Shown here: positions 53,897 to 64,000 of the stretch, one piece after another | Layout: each line of letters starts with the position of its first letter | Numbering within the stretch: position 1 is the first letter of the stretch | From: Calditrichota bacterium | GTDB taxonomy: Bacteria; Calditrichota; Calditrichia; Calditrichales; Calditrichaceae | DNA: 64,000 bases | Direction: 5' to 3' | Assembly (NCBI GenBank): GCA_024278755.1 | Contig: JAJRSO010000062.1 | Coordinates: forward strand, 1-64,000 | Position numbers and translations under genes: made by a program | The notes under the pieces: model-generated | Databases searched by the model: none | Told to the model about the DNA's origin: nothing | What the model saw: the letters and a program-made list of their open reading frames with translations, nothing else

Positions 53897-54216
53897 ATTT
53901 GTGGGAAGATATAAAAAAAGAACTTTCCGGCGGATTTCAAACAGTGGCAGATAAAACCTCGGAATATACAAAGTTAGGCCGAATAAAGATTGATGTTTTA
54001 GGACTAAAAAAAGAAATAGAAGAAAAGTTTATCGAATTAGGCGGCCGGGTTTATCAGCGTGCGATTGAAGAAAATATAAACAGTATAAACAAAGATATGC
54101 ATATAAGTCAGTTGATTTTGCAAATCAAAGAATTAGAGCAGGAGCTTAAAATCCATAAAAAGGATATGCAAAATATTAAAAATGGCGGTGGAAAAGATTT
54201 TAGCAAACGGAAATAA
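53893..54216 (+). CDS. coiled-coil hypothetical protein
   Basis: A 107-residue, mostly helical protein with no recognised family. Residues 1-40 read NLWEDIKKELSGGFQTVADKT, followed by a heptad-like region from about 60 to 95 (INKDMHISQLILQIKELEQE) that should form a coiled coil. The GTG start at 53893 overlaps the stop of the second eutN gene, tying it to the pair. It might be a shell-associated or membrane-adjacent factor, but nothing proves it. Confidence 0.7.
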   Translation: MNLWEDIKKELSGGFQTVADKTSEYTKLGRIKIDVLGLKKEIEEKFIELGGRVYQRAIEENINSINKDMHISQLILQIKELEQELKIHKKDMQNIKNGGGKDFSKRK

Positions 54217-54302
54217 GCAGGCCTTTTAACTCGTTAGTAACTGGGCTGATTTTAATGGAATAAACTAAACAAAAATATAATCATAAAAATCGAGGTGAAT
54301 TA

Positions 54303-55148
54303 GTGAGCGATTTTTTTATAAGCAAAAATCAATCATTAGAAAATTATTTAAGGGAAATCGGCGAGGTGCGGCTGCTTACCCCTGATGAAGAAATTGATTT
54401 GGCGCAACGCATTAAACAAAACGATCAACGGGCGCTTAAACGGCTGGTTAGCGCAAATTTACGATTTGTGGTGAGTGTTGCCAAATCTTACCAGAATTAC
54501 GGACTGTCATTGGAAGATCTGATTAATGAGGGAAATCTGGGATTGATGAAAGCGGCCTACCGTTTTGATGAAACCCGCGGATTTAAGTTTATTTCGTATG
54601 CTGTCTGGTGGATCAAACAATCTATTTTACAGGCGATTGCCGAACAATCACGTCTGGTTCGTCTTCCACTTAACCGCGTGGGTACACTAACAAAGATTGG
54701 AAAAGTATACAGCATGCTGGAGCAGGAATACGAACGGGAACCGACGCCGGAAGAGATTGCTGTGGTTTTGGAAGTAGACAGCGGCGACATAACCGATACC
54801 ATTAAAATGGCCACCCGTTCCGTTTCGATGGACTCGCCCTTACAGAAAAACAGCGACAGCCGTTTAATTGATATAATCCAAAACCGTCAGGATCCCGAAC
54901 CGGATTCCGAAGTGATGGGCGAATCACTCAAAGAAGAAGTGAATCATATCTTATCCACTCTTACCGCCCGTGAGGCTCGTATTCTTAAACTCTATTTCGG
55001 GCTGGATGGCGAGAAACCGCATACTCTGGAGGAAATCGGCGTAAAGTTTAAATTAACCCGCGAGCGTGTGCGACAAATTAAAGAAAAAGCCCTGCGCCGC
55101 CTGCGTCATAGTTCCCGCAGTAAAGTACTTCGTTATTATTTAGGCTAA
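54303..55148 (+). CDS. rpoD: RNA polymerase sigma-70 factor, primary-type without region 1.1
   Basis: A 281-residue sigma factor. Region 1.2 ([19 protein letters not shown]), region 2 ([33 protein letters not shown], then [15 protein letters not shown]), region 3 and region 4.2 ([19 protein letters not shown]) are complete. The lack of region 1.1 is usual in the primary factor of Bacteroidetes and Chlorobi, and group 2 factors look alike, so primary identity is likely but not certain. The GTG at 54303 has GAGGTG upstream. A terminator follows at 55176. Confidence 0.9.
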   Translation: MSDFFISKNQSLENYLREIGEVRLLTPDEEIDLAQRIKQNDQRALKRLVSANLRFVVSVAKSYQNYGLSLEDLINEGNLGLMKAAYRFDETRGFKFISYAVWWIKQSILQAIAEQSRLVRLPLNRVGTLTKIGKVYSMLEQEYEREPTPEEIAVVLEVDSGDITDTIKMATRSVSMDSPLQKNSDSRLIDIIQNRQDPEPDSEVMGESLKEEVNHILSTLTAREARILKLYFGLDGEKPHTLEEIGVKFKLTRERVRQIKEKALRRLRHSSRSKVLRYYLG

Positions 55149-55175
55149 AAGCTTAAAATAAATGAATTTATTAAC

Positions 55176-55208
55176 AACCTCCGCTTGATCGCGGAGGTTT
55201 TCTTTTTT
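55176..55208 (+). terminator. rho-independent terminator after the sigma factor gene
   Basis: 9-bp stem AACCTCCGC/GCGGAGGTT with a 6-nt loop (TTGATC), followed by T-rich TTCTTTTTT. It starts 27 bp after the stop. Confidence 0.92.
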
Positions 55209-55326
55209 ATATTTTGTTTCAGATCACAAAACAGCGTGGTCTAACGACCAAAACTCGACCAATTTATTTGAAAAATGTAAAAAACAACCGACTATTTTTA
55301 ATCCACTTGAATCAGGGGTAGCGCTG

Positions 55327-56274
55327 ATGGGCGACGAATCACGCTTTATCTTCATCTCAAAAGACCAGAAGAACATTAAAGAGTATAAAATATCCCGTTC
55401 TAGGTTCTTAACGTATCTTTTTTCTTTTCTGTTAATACTTTCTGTTGCCGGAAAATTTGGTTTTGATTTACTTATTGATTTTAGTCATAATTCTAAAATC
55501 CAGCGTCTCGAACGTACCAACAGCGTATTGCAAACCCGGCTGGCGGAAATGAAAAATCAGATAAAAACGATTAACGGCAATATGAATCAAATCGTTAAAA
55601 AGGATGATGAATTACGCCTTGCACTGGGATTAAACAGTATTAGCTCGGAAGTACGTGAAGTTGGTATTGGTGGCGCCAAATATGATTTTACGGAGACGGA
55701 TGAAATTTCCGGTTTTGATGAAGGCCGTCAGTTGGGCAGACAATTAACCGAACTGAGCCGGCTAGAGCGTGAGGTCAATCTGGAATTTGACAGTTATCAT
55801 AAATTAATGACCACTTTTCAAAAAAAACAGGATTCGCTTGCCTACCTTCCGGCATTGCGCCCGGTTATCAAGGGTTTGATTTCCAGCCCCTTTGGCAACA
55901 GGCTTCATCCCATCTATAAAGTCCGAAAACATCATGACGGGCTGGACATCAGCGCGCCGCGAGGAACGCCCATCTATGCTTCGGCAAATGGAACCATTAA
56001 AATGGCCAGAACCGTGAGCGGTTATGGAAAAATGGTAACCGTCGATCATAAATATGGTTTTCAGACCCGCTACGGACACATGAATAAAATACTGGTTCGA
56101 GTTGGACAGATAGTAAAGCGCGGTGATAAAATTGGCGAAGTGGGCAGCACCGGTATCTCAACGGCGCCGCATTTGCACTACGAAGTTCGTTTTAAAGGAA
56201 AGGCGATAAATCCCGCTCCCTTCTTCTTTGACGACCCGGATTTAAACAAACAAATTGTCATTAATTCAAAATAG
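55327..56274 (+). CDS. M23 family metallopeptidase with N-terminal anchor and coiled coil
   Basis: A 315-residue LytM-type peptidase. A membrane segment lies at about 27-47, a coiled coil at about 60-95 (SKIQRLERTNSVLQTRLAEM), and the M23 domain from about 180. Zinc ligands are in HHDGLDISAP and the catalytic HxH in APHLHYEVR; the region NRLHPIYK begins the domain. It should cleave peptidoglycan cross-links or regulate such enzymes in the periplasm. A hairpin terminator lies directly after it. Confidence 0.93.
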   Translation: MGDESRFIFISKDQKNIKEYKISRSRFLTYLFSFLLILSVAGKFGFDLLIDFSHNSKIQRLERTNSVLQTRLAEMKNQIKTINGNMNQIVKKDDELRLALGLNSISSEVREVGIGGAKYDFTETDEISGFDEGRQLGRQLTELSRLEREVNLEFDSYHKLMTTFQKKQDSLAYLPALRPVIKGLISSPFGNRLHPIYKVRKHHDGLDISAPRGTPIYASANGTIKMARTVSGYGKMVTVDHKYGFQTRYGHMNKILVRVGQIVKRGDKIGEVGSTGISTAPHLHYEVRFKGKAINPAPFFFDDPDLNKQIVINSK

Positions 56275-56280
56275 AACATA

Positions 56281-56306
56281 AACCGCCGAAAGGCGGTTTT
56301 TTTTTA
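56281..56306 (+). terminator. rho-independent terminator after the M23 gene
   Basis: 7-bp stem AACCGCC/GGCGGTT with a GAAA tetraloop and a run of nine T residues, 7 bp after the stop. Confidence 0.95.
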
Positions 56307-56344
56307 ATACAGATATCATTTTCAATTAAAGGATCTGCTTTAAG

Positions 56345-57343
56345 ATGGCTTTGAATAGTCTAAATAGTTTAGTCCCAATTTTTTTTATGTGCGTGACTAC
56401 GCTATTTGCATTCGATGCGGACAGTAGTAAAATCACCATTAATTTTGCCGGAGACGTAACCTTTGCCAACCACTTTGAATATTATGTTGGTAACCGCTGG
56501 AACTATCCGTTTAAAAAATTTCCGGAATTTGCAAAGGCCGATCTATCCGTTGTCAATCTTGAAAATCCACTTACCCTCCGCGGAATCCCGGCGGAAAAAC
56601 AATTTAATTTCAGGGCGCGTCCCGAATACACTAAAGTGCTTAAGGCCGGCGGTGTAGATATTGTGAACCTGGCGAATAATCACATTTATGATTATTCACA
56701 GCAGGGTCTGTTTGATACGATCCATTTTTTGGAACAGGCCGGAATACGGCATATTGGCGCCGGAAGGGACCGAGACTCGGCTCGAGAGCCCGTATTGGTT
56801 CGTATTAAGGGGGTGCGAATTGCTTTTTTGGGTTATTATGGTCTGCGCCCGCATAGCGGTTCCCATCCTGCAACCGCAGACAGCGCCGGAACAGCTTTGC
56901 GCTATCTGCCTTATATTAAAGAGGATATCCATGCCATTCGGGATTCGGCAGATGTGGTTGTTATAAATTTTCACTGGGGAATTGAAAAAGAACATAAACC
57001 TGAAGACGATCAAATCTATTTTGCGCATAAAACGATTCAGTATGGAGCCGATTTAATTGTCGGGCACCACCCCCACGTTTTGCAGGGAATCGAAAAATAC
57101 AGAGATGGTCTGATTGTGTATTCGCTGGGGAACTTTATTTTTGGCGGTAATTCCCGTAAACATGAAAAGACAGCAATCCTGCAAATCCAAATCGATAGCA
57201 GTTCAAAAAGAATAATTACACATCAAATGCTTCCGGTTCAGGTGGATTATTGGCAGCCGCGCTTATTAAACGGCGTACAGAAGCAGGCCTTTCAGGATAG
57301 CCTGGCAAAATATTCCTCATATTTAAAGCAAAATAAACGTTAG
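56345..57343 (+). CDS. CapA-family protein (poly-gamma-glutamate capsule synthesis-like)
   Basis: A 332-residue metallophosphatase-like protein with a short N-terminal signal (about 1-24). Motifs are ITINFAGDVTFANHFEYYVG, VVNLENPL, NLANNHIYDYSQQG, FHWGIEKE, GADLIVGHHPHVLQG and VYSLGNFIFGG. In Bacillus CapA is needed for polyglutamate capsule; in Gram-negative bacteria similar proteins occur without a capsule locus, as here. Partner genes capB, capC and pgsE are absent. Confidence 0.88.
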   Translation: MALNSLNSLVPIFFMCVTTLFAFDADSSKITINFAGDVTFANHFEYYVGNRWNYPFKKFPEFAKADLSVVNLENPLTLRGIPAEKQFNFRARPEYTKVLKAGGVDIVNLANNHIYDYSQQGLFDTIHFLEQAGIRHIGAGRDRDSAREPVLVRIKGVRIAFLGYYGLRPHSGSHPATADSAGTALRYLPYIKEDIHAIRDSADVVVINFHWGIEKEHKPEDDQIYFAHKTIQYGADLIVGHHPHVLQGIEKYRDGLIVYSLGNFIFGGNSRKHEKTAILQIQIDSSSKRIITHQMLPVQVDYWQPRLLNGVQKQAFQDSLAKYSSYLKQNKR

Positions 57344-57490
57344 GGAAGTTTAAAATGCTAAACGTCCCATCCCATTAATCCCATCGTTCTGTGTTACGGT
57401 AGATTGTTTGTTATAAACGCCAATTTGACTTGAAATAAGAATCACTAAGTAGTAAACTATCTGTTTTAAAAATACCGGATTATTCTGATT

Positions 57491-59862
<2,372 letters not shown>

Positions 59863-59882
59863 AATCAACAGAGTTAACTCAA

Positions 59883-60857
59883 ATGGAACAAACCTATTTT
59901 CCGCATACCGTTTTATTACACCGTTCCGGGAATCCTTACTATTCTCAGTTAAAGCGGCTACTCGAAAACTGGGGGATAGAAATTTTTGAGGTTTCTGTTC
60001 TGGCGGAAATTAAGGATAAAGCCATACTTGAATCCATCCATCTGGCGCTATCTATTGTAGACGGAAACGATGTGAGCGGGATTGATTTTTTACGTTCGGT
60101 TATGCACTCCAATACATGGATTCAGCGTATTATGCTTATGCCGGAAGCAAATATGGAAATTTATGAACGGGCGGTAAACAAGGCGCACATAAATTATATG
60201 CTGCAAATCCCCCTGCCGGGCAGTAAATTAGAAACCTATTTGCGCAAAGCAGTTCGGCGTTTTGAAAATATTACAAAACCGTTTGCAAAATTCGACGCCC
60301 TCTCTTCGGTTACCGAAGAGCTTCTTGTGGAAAATGAAAAGTTTCGCATGGAAGCCACGCTCGATCCGATGACTAAACTGATGAACCGCCGTTCTTTCAA
60401 TAAAATATTGGAACGGGTTTGGCAGCGCTATAAGGAAAAGGGCATTCCATTTTCGATAGCTCTGTTTGATATTGACCATTTCAAAAAGGTAAATGATACC
60501 TACGGGCATCAGGCCGGCGATAGAGTCTTGGAACGAATTGCCGAAATAATGATCGAAAATCAACGTTTGGGAATTGATTATTCTTTTCGTTATGGCGGAG
60601 AAGAATTCGTGGTACTTTCTTCCAATACAAATGGCATGGAGATGAAACGGTATCTGGAACGGTTACTGAGACTTGTGAGCAGGACAAAGATATCCTACGA
60701 AAGTCACGAAATAAGCGTTACTTTTAGCGCCGGCGTATGCGAAGCATCGCAAAGCGAATCACCGGAATCCCTTATCGGGAAAGCCGACGCCGCCATGTAT
60801 AAAGCCAAAGAAAACGGGCGCGCTCTGGTTTTACAGTGTCCGGATAAAAATGGATAG
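59883..60857 (+). CDS. diguanylate cyclase (GGDEF) with receiver-like N-terminus
   Basis: A 324-residue protein. Residues about 1-130 form a receiver-like domain (SIVDGNDVSGIDFLRSV has an acidic pocket, but the usual Lys near residue 108 is not evident). A short coil leads to the GGDEF domain, with DIDHFKKVNDTYGHQAGD and the active site RYGGEEF; it should make cyclic di-GMP. The product-inhibition RxxD site five residues before the signature is not found (RLGID there). It follows pyrG by 20 bp. Confidence 0.92.
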   Translation: MEQTYFPHTVLLHRSGNPYYSQLKRLLENWGIEIFEVSVLAEIKDKAILESIHLALSIVDGNDVSGIDFLRSVMHSNTWIQRIMLMPEANMEIYERAVNKAHINYMLQIPLPGSKLETYLRKAVRRFENITKPFAKFDALSSVTEELLVENEKFRMEATLDPMTKLMNRRSFNKILERVWQRYKEKGIPFSIALFDIDHFKKVNDTYGHQAGDRVLERIAEIMIENQRLGIDYSFRYGGEEFVVLSSNTNGMEMKRYLERLLRLVSRTKISYESHEISVTFSAGVCEASQSESPESLIGKADAAMYKAKENGRALVLQCPDKNG

Positions 60858-60975
60858 GATTGGCGTTTATTCTTTTTGCCTCCCTGGAATAGTTCTTCAT
60901 TTTACATGATTCAAAAATACTTGTAATATTTCCGGTTAAACCTTACTTTTCCAGCAAGTTAAGCGGGGACTATCC

Positions 60976-61878
60976 ATGTCGGCGACACTTTGGGATTCAT
61001 TCGAAGATATTATATCGGAAGCGGAAGAGCATTTTTTAAATTTTCGTTTCGATAAGGCCATTCAAGCTTGGGAAAAGTATTATAAAATTACGGCAAAAAC
61101 GGAATATAAAAAAAATATTACGCAAATAACCCAAAACTGGAATGAAGAACGCTTTACGAAAATTAATAACTTATCCGGCCTCTATTCTATTTTTAACGAA
61201 CTTCAGACAAAACGCGCTCAAAATGAAATGGAGCGTTATACGTTTGAATTATATAAAAAACTGATTATACGTATTTATAATCAGCGCTTTCGCAACAACA
61301 GCCCTAACGAGGGGTTGGAAGCGGGGATTTTTGATTATCTTAGCGGAAACTTTGAACCTGCAGAAAAAAAATTACGGGCGGTTTTGGAAAAGGATATTGA
61401 AAATATTCAGGCCAGAGCTTTCCTCGGTTTCAATTACCTGGAGCAACACGATCAAAAAAAGGCTGTTTCCTGCTTAAGCGAAAACCTGTTTCTGGCTGCC
61501 AACAAACTTTCCGAAGACGCGCTCTATCTCTCTCAGTTTAAACTGTTGTTCGGAAAACTGCATTCCGACCGCGGTAACAGAGATGAGGCTGCCTGGCTGC
61601 TGACCTTCGAATCGTGGTATCGCGGTTATCTGGTATTTACCGAAAATCCTCAGTTTTTCCGTATCATGCAACAGAAAGAAAGCAATGAACGCATCATACA
61701 GGTAAAATATTATTCCCATGAACGGTACCGCCATTTTGTACGCTGCCTGTTCATTGCCGATTATTCCCGCCATTTTCAGTCCAACCAACACGGTTTGATC
61801 CGTGAACAGGAAAACTATATGCTTAAACTGGACCGCGAACTATTTGCCCGCTACCGTAAAAAACGCCGGGAATTGTGA
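60976..61878 (+). CDS. hypothetical helical repeat (TPR-like) protein
   Basis: A 300-residue protein with no named family. Long helical pairs suggest tetratricopeptide-like repeats: FRFDKAIQAWEKYYKIT, LSGNFEPAEKKLRAVL, ARAFLGFNYLEQHDQKKAVS and AANKLSEDALYLSQFKLLFG. There is no signal peptide, so it is probably a cytoplasmic adaptor. It lies between the cyclase and a HAD hydrolase whose ATG is 3 bp after its stop, giving a likely two-gene unit. Function unknown. Confidence 0.72.
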   Translation: MSATLWDSFEDIISEAEEHFLNFRFDKAIQAWEKYYKITAKTEYKKNITQITQNWNEERFTKINNLSGLYSIFNELQTKRAQNEMERYTFELYKKLIIRIYNQRFRNNSPNEGLEAGIFDYLSGNFEPAEKKLRAVLEKDIENIQARAFLGFNYLEQHDQKKAVSCLSENLFLAANKLSEDALYLSQFKLLFGKLHSDRGNRDEAAWLLTFESWYRGYLVFTENPQFFRIMQQKESNERIIQVKYYSHERYRHFVRCLFIADYSRHFQSNQHGLIREQENYMLKLDRELFARYRKKRREL

Positions 61879-61881
61879 ACG

Positions 61882-62547
61882 ATGGCTTATAAAGGAATTT
61901 TATTCGATTTTGACGGCGTGGTTGTTAAAAGTATGGAACAACATTTTGACGCCTGGCAAAAAGCCTTTGCCGAAAAAGGTGTTCATATTACCGCCGATGA
62001 ATTTTTTATTATGGAAGGGCAGGGTATTGATACCATCTCTCGAAAAATAGGCGCCGCACATGGTTTAAATGCCGCCGAAGTGGCCAAAGTAAAAACGCGC
62101 AAAGTAAGCCATTATAACCAGTACATGACCATCGAATTTTACGAATATTTTTTGCCCATGCTAAAATCCCTGCACCAAAAAGGAATTAATAAAGGCATCG
62201 TCACCGGAGGGACGCGGGATCGGGTTCTGCAAATTGTAGATAAATATTTTAACGATGAATTTTTCTGTATTGTAACGGTGGATGATGTACCGCGGGGAAA
62301 GCCGTATCCCGATCCGTTTTTAAAAGGCGCCGAACTGCTCGGTTTGGAACCGCACGAATGTATTGTTATCGAAAATGCGCCGCTGGGCATTCGGGCGGCA
62401 AAAGAAGCCGGAATGACCGTTATCGCCATTACGACAACTCTGCCGGCCCGATTTTTGGAGCAGGCCGATTATATCTACCCCGATTTTCGGGAAATCGAAC
62501 AGCAACTAAACACATTGCTGTTTCATTCTGAGGCCAATACTTTATAA
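61882..62547 (+). CDS. HAD-superfamily phosphatase (beta-phosphoglucomutase/phosphatase-like)
   Basis: A 221-residue HAD hydrolase. Motif I is FDFDGVVVKS (nucleophile Asp and acid/base Asp), motif II is GIVTGGT, and motifs III/IV are the Lys in RGKPYPDPFL and IVIENAPLGIRAAKEAG (usually EDAxxG, here ENAPLG). The small helical cap after residue 16 places it among the phosphoglycolate/PGMB-like proteins. It follows the TPR-like gene by 3 bp. Confidence 0.9.
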   Translation: MAYKGILFDFDGVVVKSMEQHFDAWQKAFAEKGVHITADEFFIMEGQGIDTISRKIGAAHGLNAAEVAKVKTRKVSHYNQYMTIEFYEYFLPMLKSLHQKGINKGIVTGGTRDRVLQIVDKYFNDEFFCIVTVDDVPRGKPYPDPFLKGAELLGLEPHECIVIENAPLGIRAAKEAGMTVIAITTTLPARFLEQADYIYPDFREIEQQLNTLLFHSEANTL

Positions 62548-63023
62548 GTAAAGTCCAGATAAAAATTCCAAAGCCAATGTTTCGCTTTATTCAGCGATTA
62601 ATTCCATAATGCAACGTCCCACTAGCCTATCATATATAGCGGGATATTCGTTCGCATCGCTTTGCTCGGCGAATGAATGGGGGCGGCTTACGCCCTGTTC
62701 CAATCTGTCGTAAAGCGACAGTTCAGAACATTCGCTAACGTCAATGACTCCTTTCAAAGCCTATCGGCTTCTCTTTCGTCACTAACTTTAGCCGCCGCCA
62801 ATAGGTTGATTTTATGTCCGTATATTCAGTAATATATTTATTTAATATACATTTTTATTTTTTTAATTTCCTCATTTTCTATACTTGGTAATTATAAAAT
62901 TGGTGCGAAAAAGATATGTAAAATATCGTAAATCGTTATTCGTTAGTTTTCTATCGTAATCAAAAAAAAAGTCAGCTTACGAGTAACAATCTGTGATTTC
63001 AAATTATTTTGGGAAGAAGCAAA
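62548..63023. other. convergent intergenic region
   Basis: About 475 bp with no gene. It includes AACGTCCC (62613-62620) and later GCGGGATATTCGTT, an imperfect hairpin similar to that at the window's left edge. A stretch rich in GCTTTGCTCGGCGAATGAATG follows, then AT-rich DNA toward the trkH stop. Confidence 0.45.
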
Positions 63024-64000
63024 CTACTTTTTCCAGAAAGCGGGAGAAAATAAAATCAATACGGTATACAGTTCGAGACGCCCGGCCAGCATCAGAAAAG
63101 ACAAAAACCATTTGCCCGCATCCGGAATAAGGGCGTAATTATCGGTGGGACCCACTGCGCCTAAGCCGGGGCCGATATTGCTGATAGTAGCGGCCACGCT
63201 TCCTGCGGCGCTGATTAAATCCAACCCCAGGGCGCTCATTACCAGAACGCCAACAACCGTTAAAGCCATATAAAAAAGAAAGAAGCCGCTGATGTTGGTA
63301 ACGATCTCGCGGGGGACGGCCAGATTACCGATGCGCACCGGCAGAACCGCCTGCGGATGAATGAGGCGTTTAAGCTCATTCAGACCGAATTTAATAAGTA
63401 TGATAATACGGATGACCTTGATTCCGCCTCCGGTTGAACCGGCGCTCCCTCCCACGAACATGAGTAAAAATAAAATAAGCTGCGAAAAAGTGGACCATCG
63501 TTCGTAATCGGCCGTACCATATCCGGTGGTGGTGATGATGGAAACCACCTGAAAAACAGAATCCCGCGCGGCTTTGGCAAGGCTCAAATCACTGTGCCGA
63601 AACACTTCCACACCGACAAGCAAAGAGGCGACGCCGATAATGCCGATAAAAACCAGCGCTTCACGATCATGCCAGTACGAAAAGAACTTGCCGCGTAAAA
63701 CCCGGTAATGCAGGGCGAAATTGGTTCCGGCAATGATCATAAAAACAATAATGATGATATCAATAGGCGCGCTGTTGTAATGGCCGATACTGGTGTTTTT
63801 TGTGGAGAATCCGCCGGTGGCCATGGTGCCGAAAGTATGGCAGACAGCGTCGAACCAGTTCATGCCGGCCAGTTTAAGCAGAATGGTTTCTACGACGGTA
63901 ATTAATACGTAAACACCCCAAAGTAATTCAGCGGTATGCTTAATACGCGGCGTCAGTTTATCGGGTGTGGGGCCCGGCACCTCGGCCTTAAACAACTGCA
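63024..64000 (-). CDS. TrkH-family potassium uptake protein, C-terminal part (cut by window end)
   Basis: At least 325 residues of a membrane potassium channel-like transporter; the frame stays open to base 64000 and the N-terminal third is outside. Three of the four selectivity-filter segments are visible: TGGFST, TTTGYGTAD and NIGPGLG. The SAGSTGGGIKVIR segment lies between membrane helices. The first filter should be upstream. The opening QLFKAEVPGP matches the mid-protein TrkH wording, so the TTG at 63995 is not a real start. trkA is not in view. Confidence 0.92.
   Translation of the reverse strand, partial: QLFKAEVPGPTPDKLTPRIKHTAELLWGVYVLITVVETILLKLAGMNWFDAVCHTFGTMATGGFSTKNTSIGHYNSAPIDIIIIVFMIIAGTNFALHYRVLRGKFFSYWHDREALVFIGIIGVASLLVGVEVFRHSDLSLAKAARDSVFQVVSIITTTGYGTADYERWSTFSQLILFLLMFVGGSAGSTGGGIKVIRIIILIKFGLNELKRLIHPQAVLPVRIGNLAVPREIVTNISGFFLFYMALTVVGVLVMSALGLDLISAAGSVAATISNIGPGLGAVGPTDNYALIPDAGKWFLSFLMLAGRLELYTVLILFSPAFWKK

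Overview
The window reads as a contiguous chromosomal stretch from a Gram-negative, moderately AT-rich bacterium. kdsB (LPS Kdo activation), bamD (outer-membrane assembly) and lipoprotein signal peptides show an outer membrane. The short primary-type sigma factor without region 1.1 resembles those of the Bacteroidetes/Chlorobi side of the FCB group. Together with TrpB2, PFL/ACT, bacterial eIF1/SUI1 and stand-alone EutN genes, this suggests an FCB-group lineage, possibly Calditrichota-like. That assignment is inference; no rRNA or tRNA gene was seen.

Layout. 0.3-9.2 kb: a Ca2+/Na+ antiporter, a 7-bp tandem repeat, then mostly forward genes (esterase, nitroreductase, transglutaminase lipoprotein, FAD oxidoreductase, SUI1, sirtuin, DUF2007), with pyrophosphatase and an AP2-like protein reversed. 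9.3-16.9 kb: a reverse-strand block holding an old-yellow-enzyme/FadH-like gene broken by an in-frame TAA, a DUF5320/NifX-like/DUF134 metal-type cluster with paired operators, an Alg14-like gene coupled to an Alg13::radical-SAM/SPASM fusion, and NAD(P)HX repair. 17.2-23.0 kb: SsnA-like amidohydrolase, threonine synthase, small nuclease, histidine ammonia-lyase and a variant RpiB with an EutQ-like N-terminus. 23.5-27.2 kb: glnA, a secreted GKCG-repeat peptide resembling HvfA RiPP precursors, and small proteins. 27.4-41.1 kb: a dense forward series (birA, coaX, histidine kinase with internal TAG, mutS, HU, ruvX, DAHP synthase, prephenate dehydrogenase, Gfo/Idh/MocA, bamD, nadD with a frameshift). 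41.1-49.5 kb: a EutN gene, ACT/PFL pair, nitrilase, accB-accC, gcvH, and a TrpR-like regulator with trpB2 behind a perfect 20-bp palindrome. 50-57.3 kb: GNAT, patatin-deoB-eutN-eutN, sigma factor, M23 peptidase, CapA. 57.5-64 kb: kdsB-pyrG-GGDEF, TPR-like protein, HAD phosphatase, and a TrkH gene cut by the window end.

How genes fit together. Several short operons combine housekeeping functions: biotin ligase with pantothenate kinase, biotin carboxylase subunits with each other, aromatic amino acid entry enzymes with each other, kdsB with pyrG. The accessory interest lies in the glycosyltransferase/radical SAM pair, the orphan GKCG peptide, the three microcompartment pentamer genes (two in an operon with phosphopentomutase) and the RpiB variant, which could belong to a dispersed sugar-phosphate microcompartment system. 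Three genes carry single-lesion interruptions (9659, 31108 and 40775), and several families of short intergenic repeats punctuate the window.
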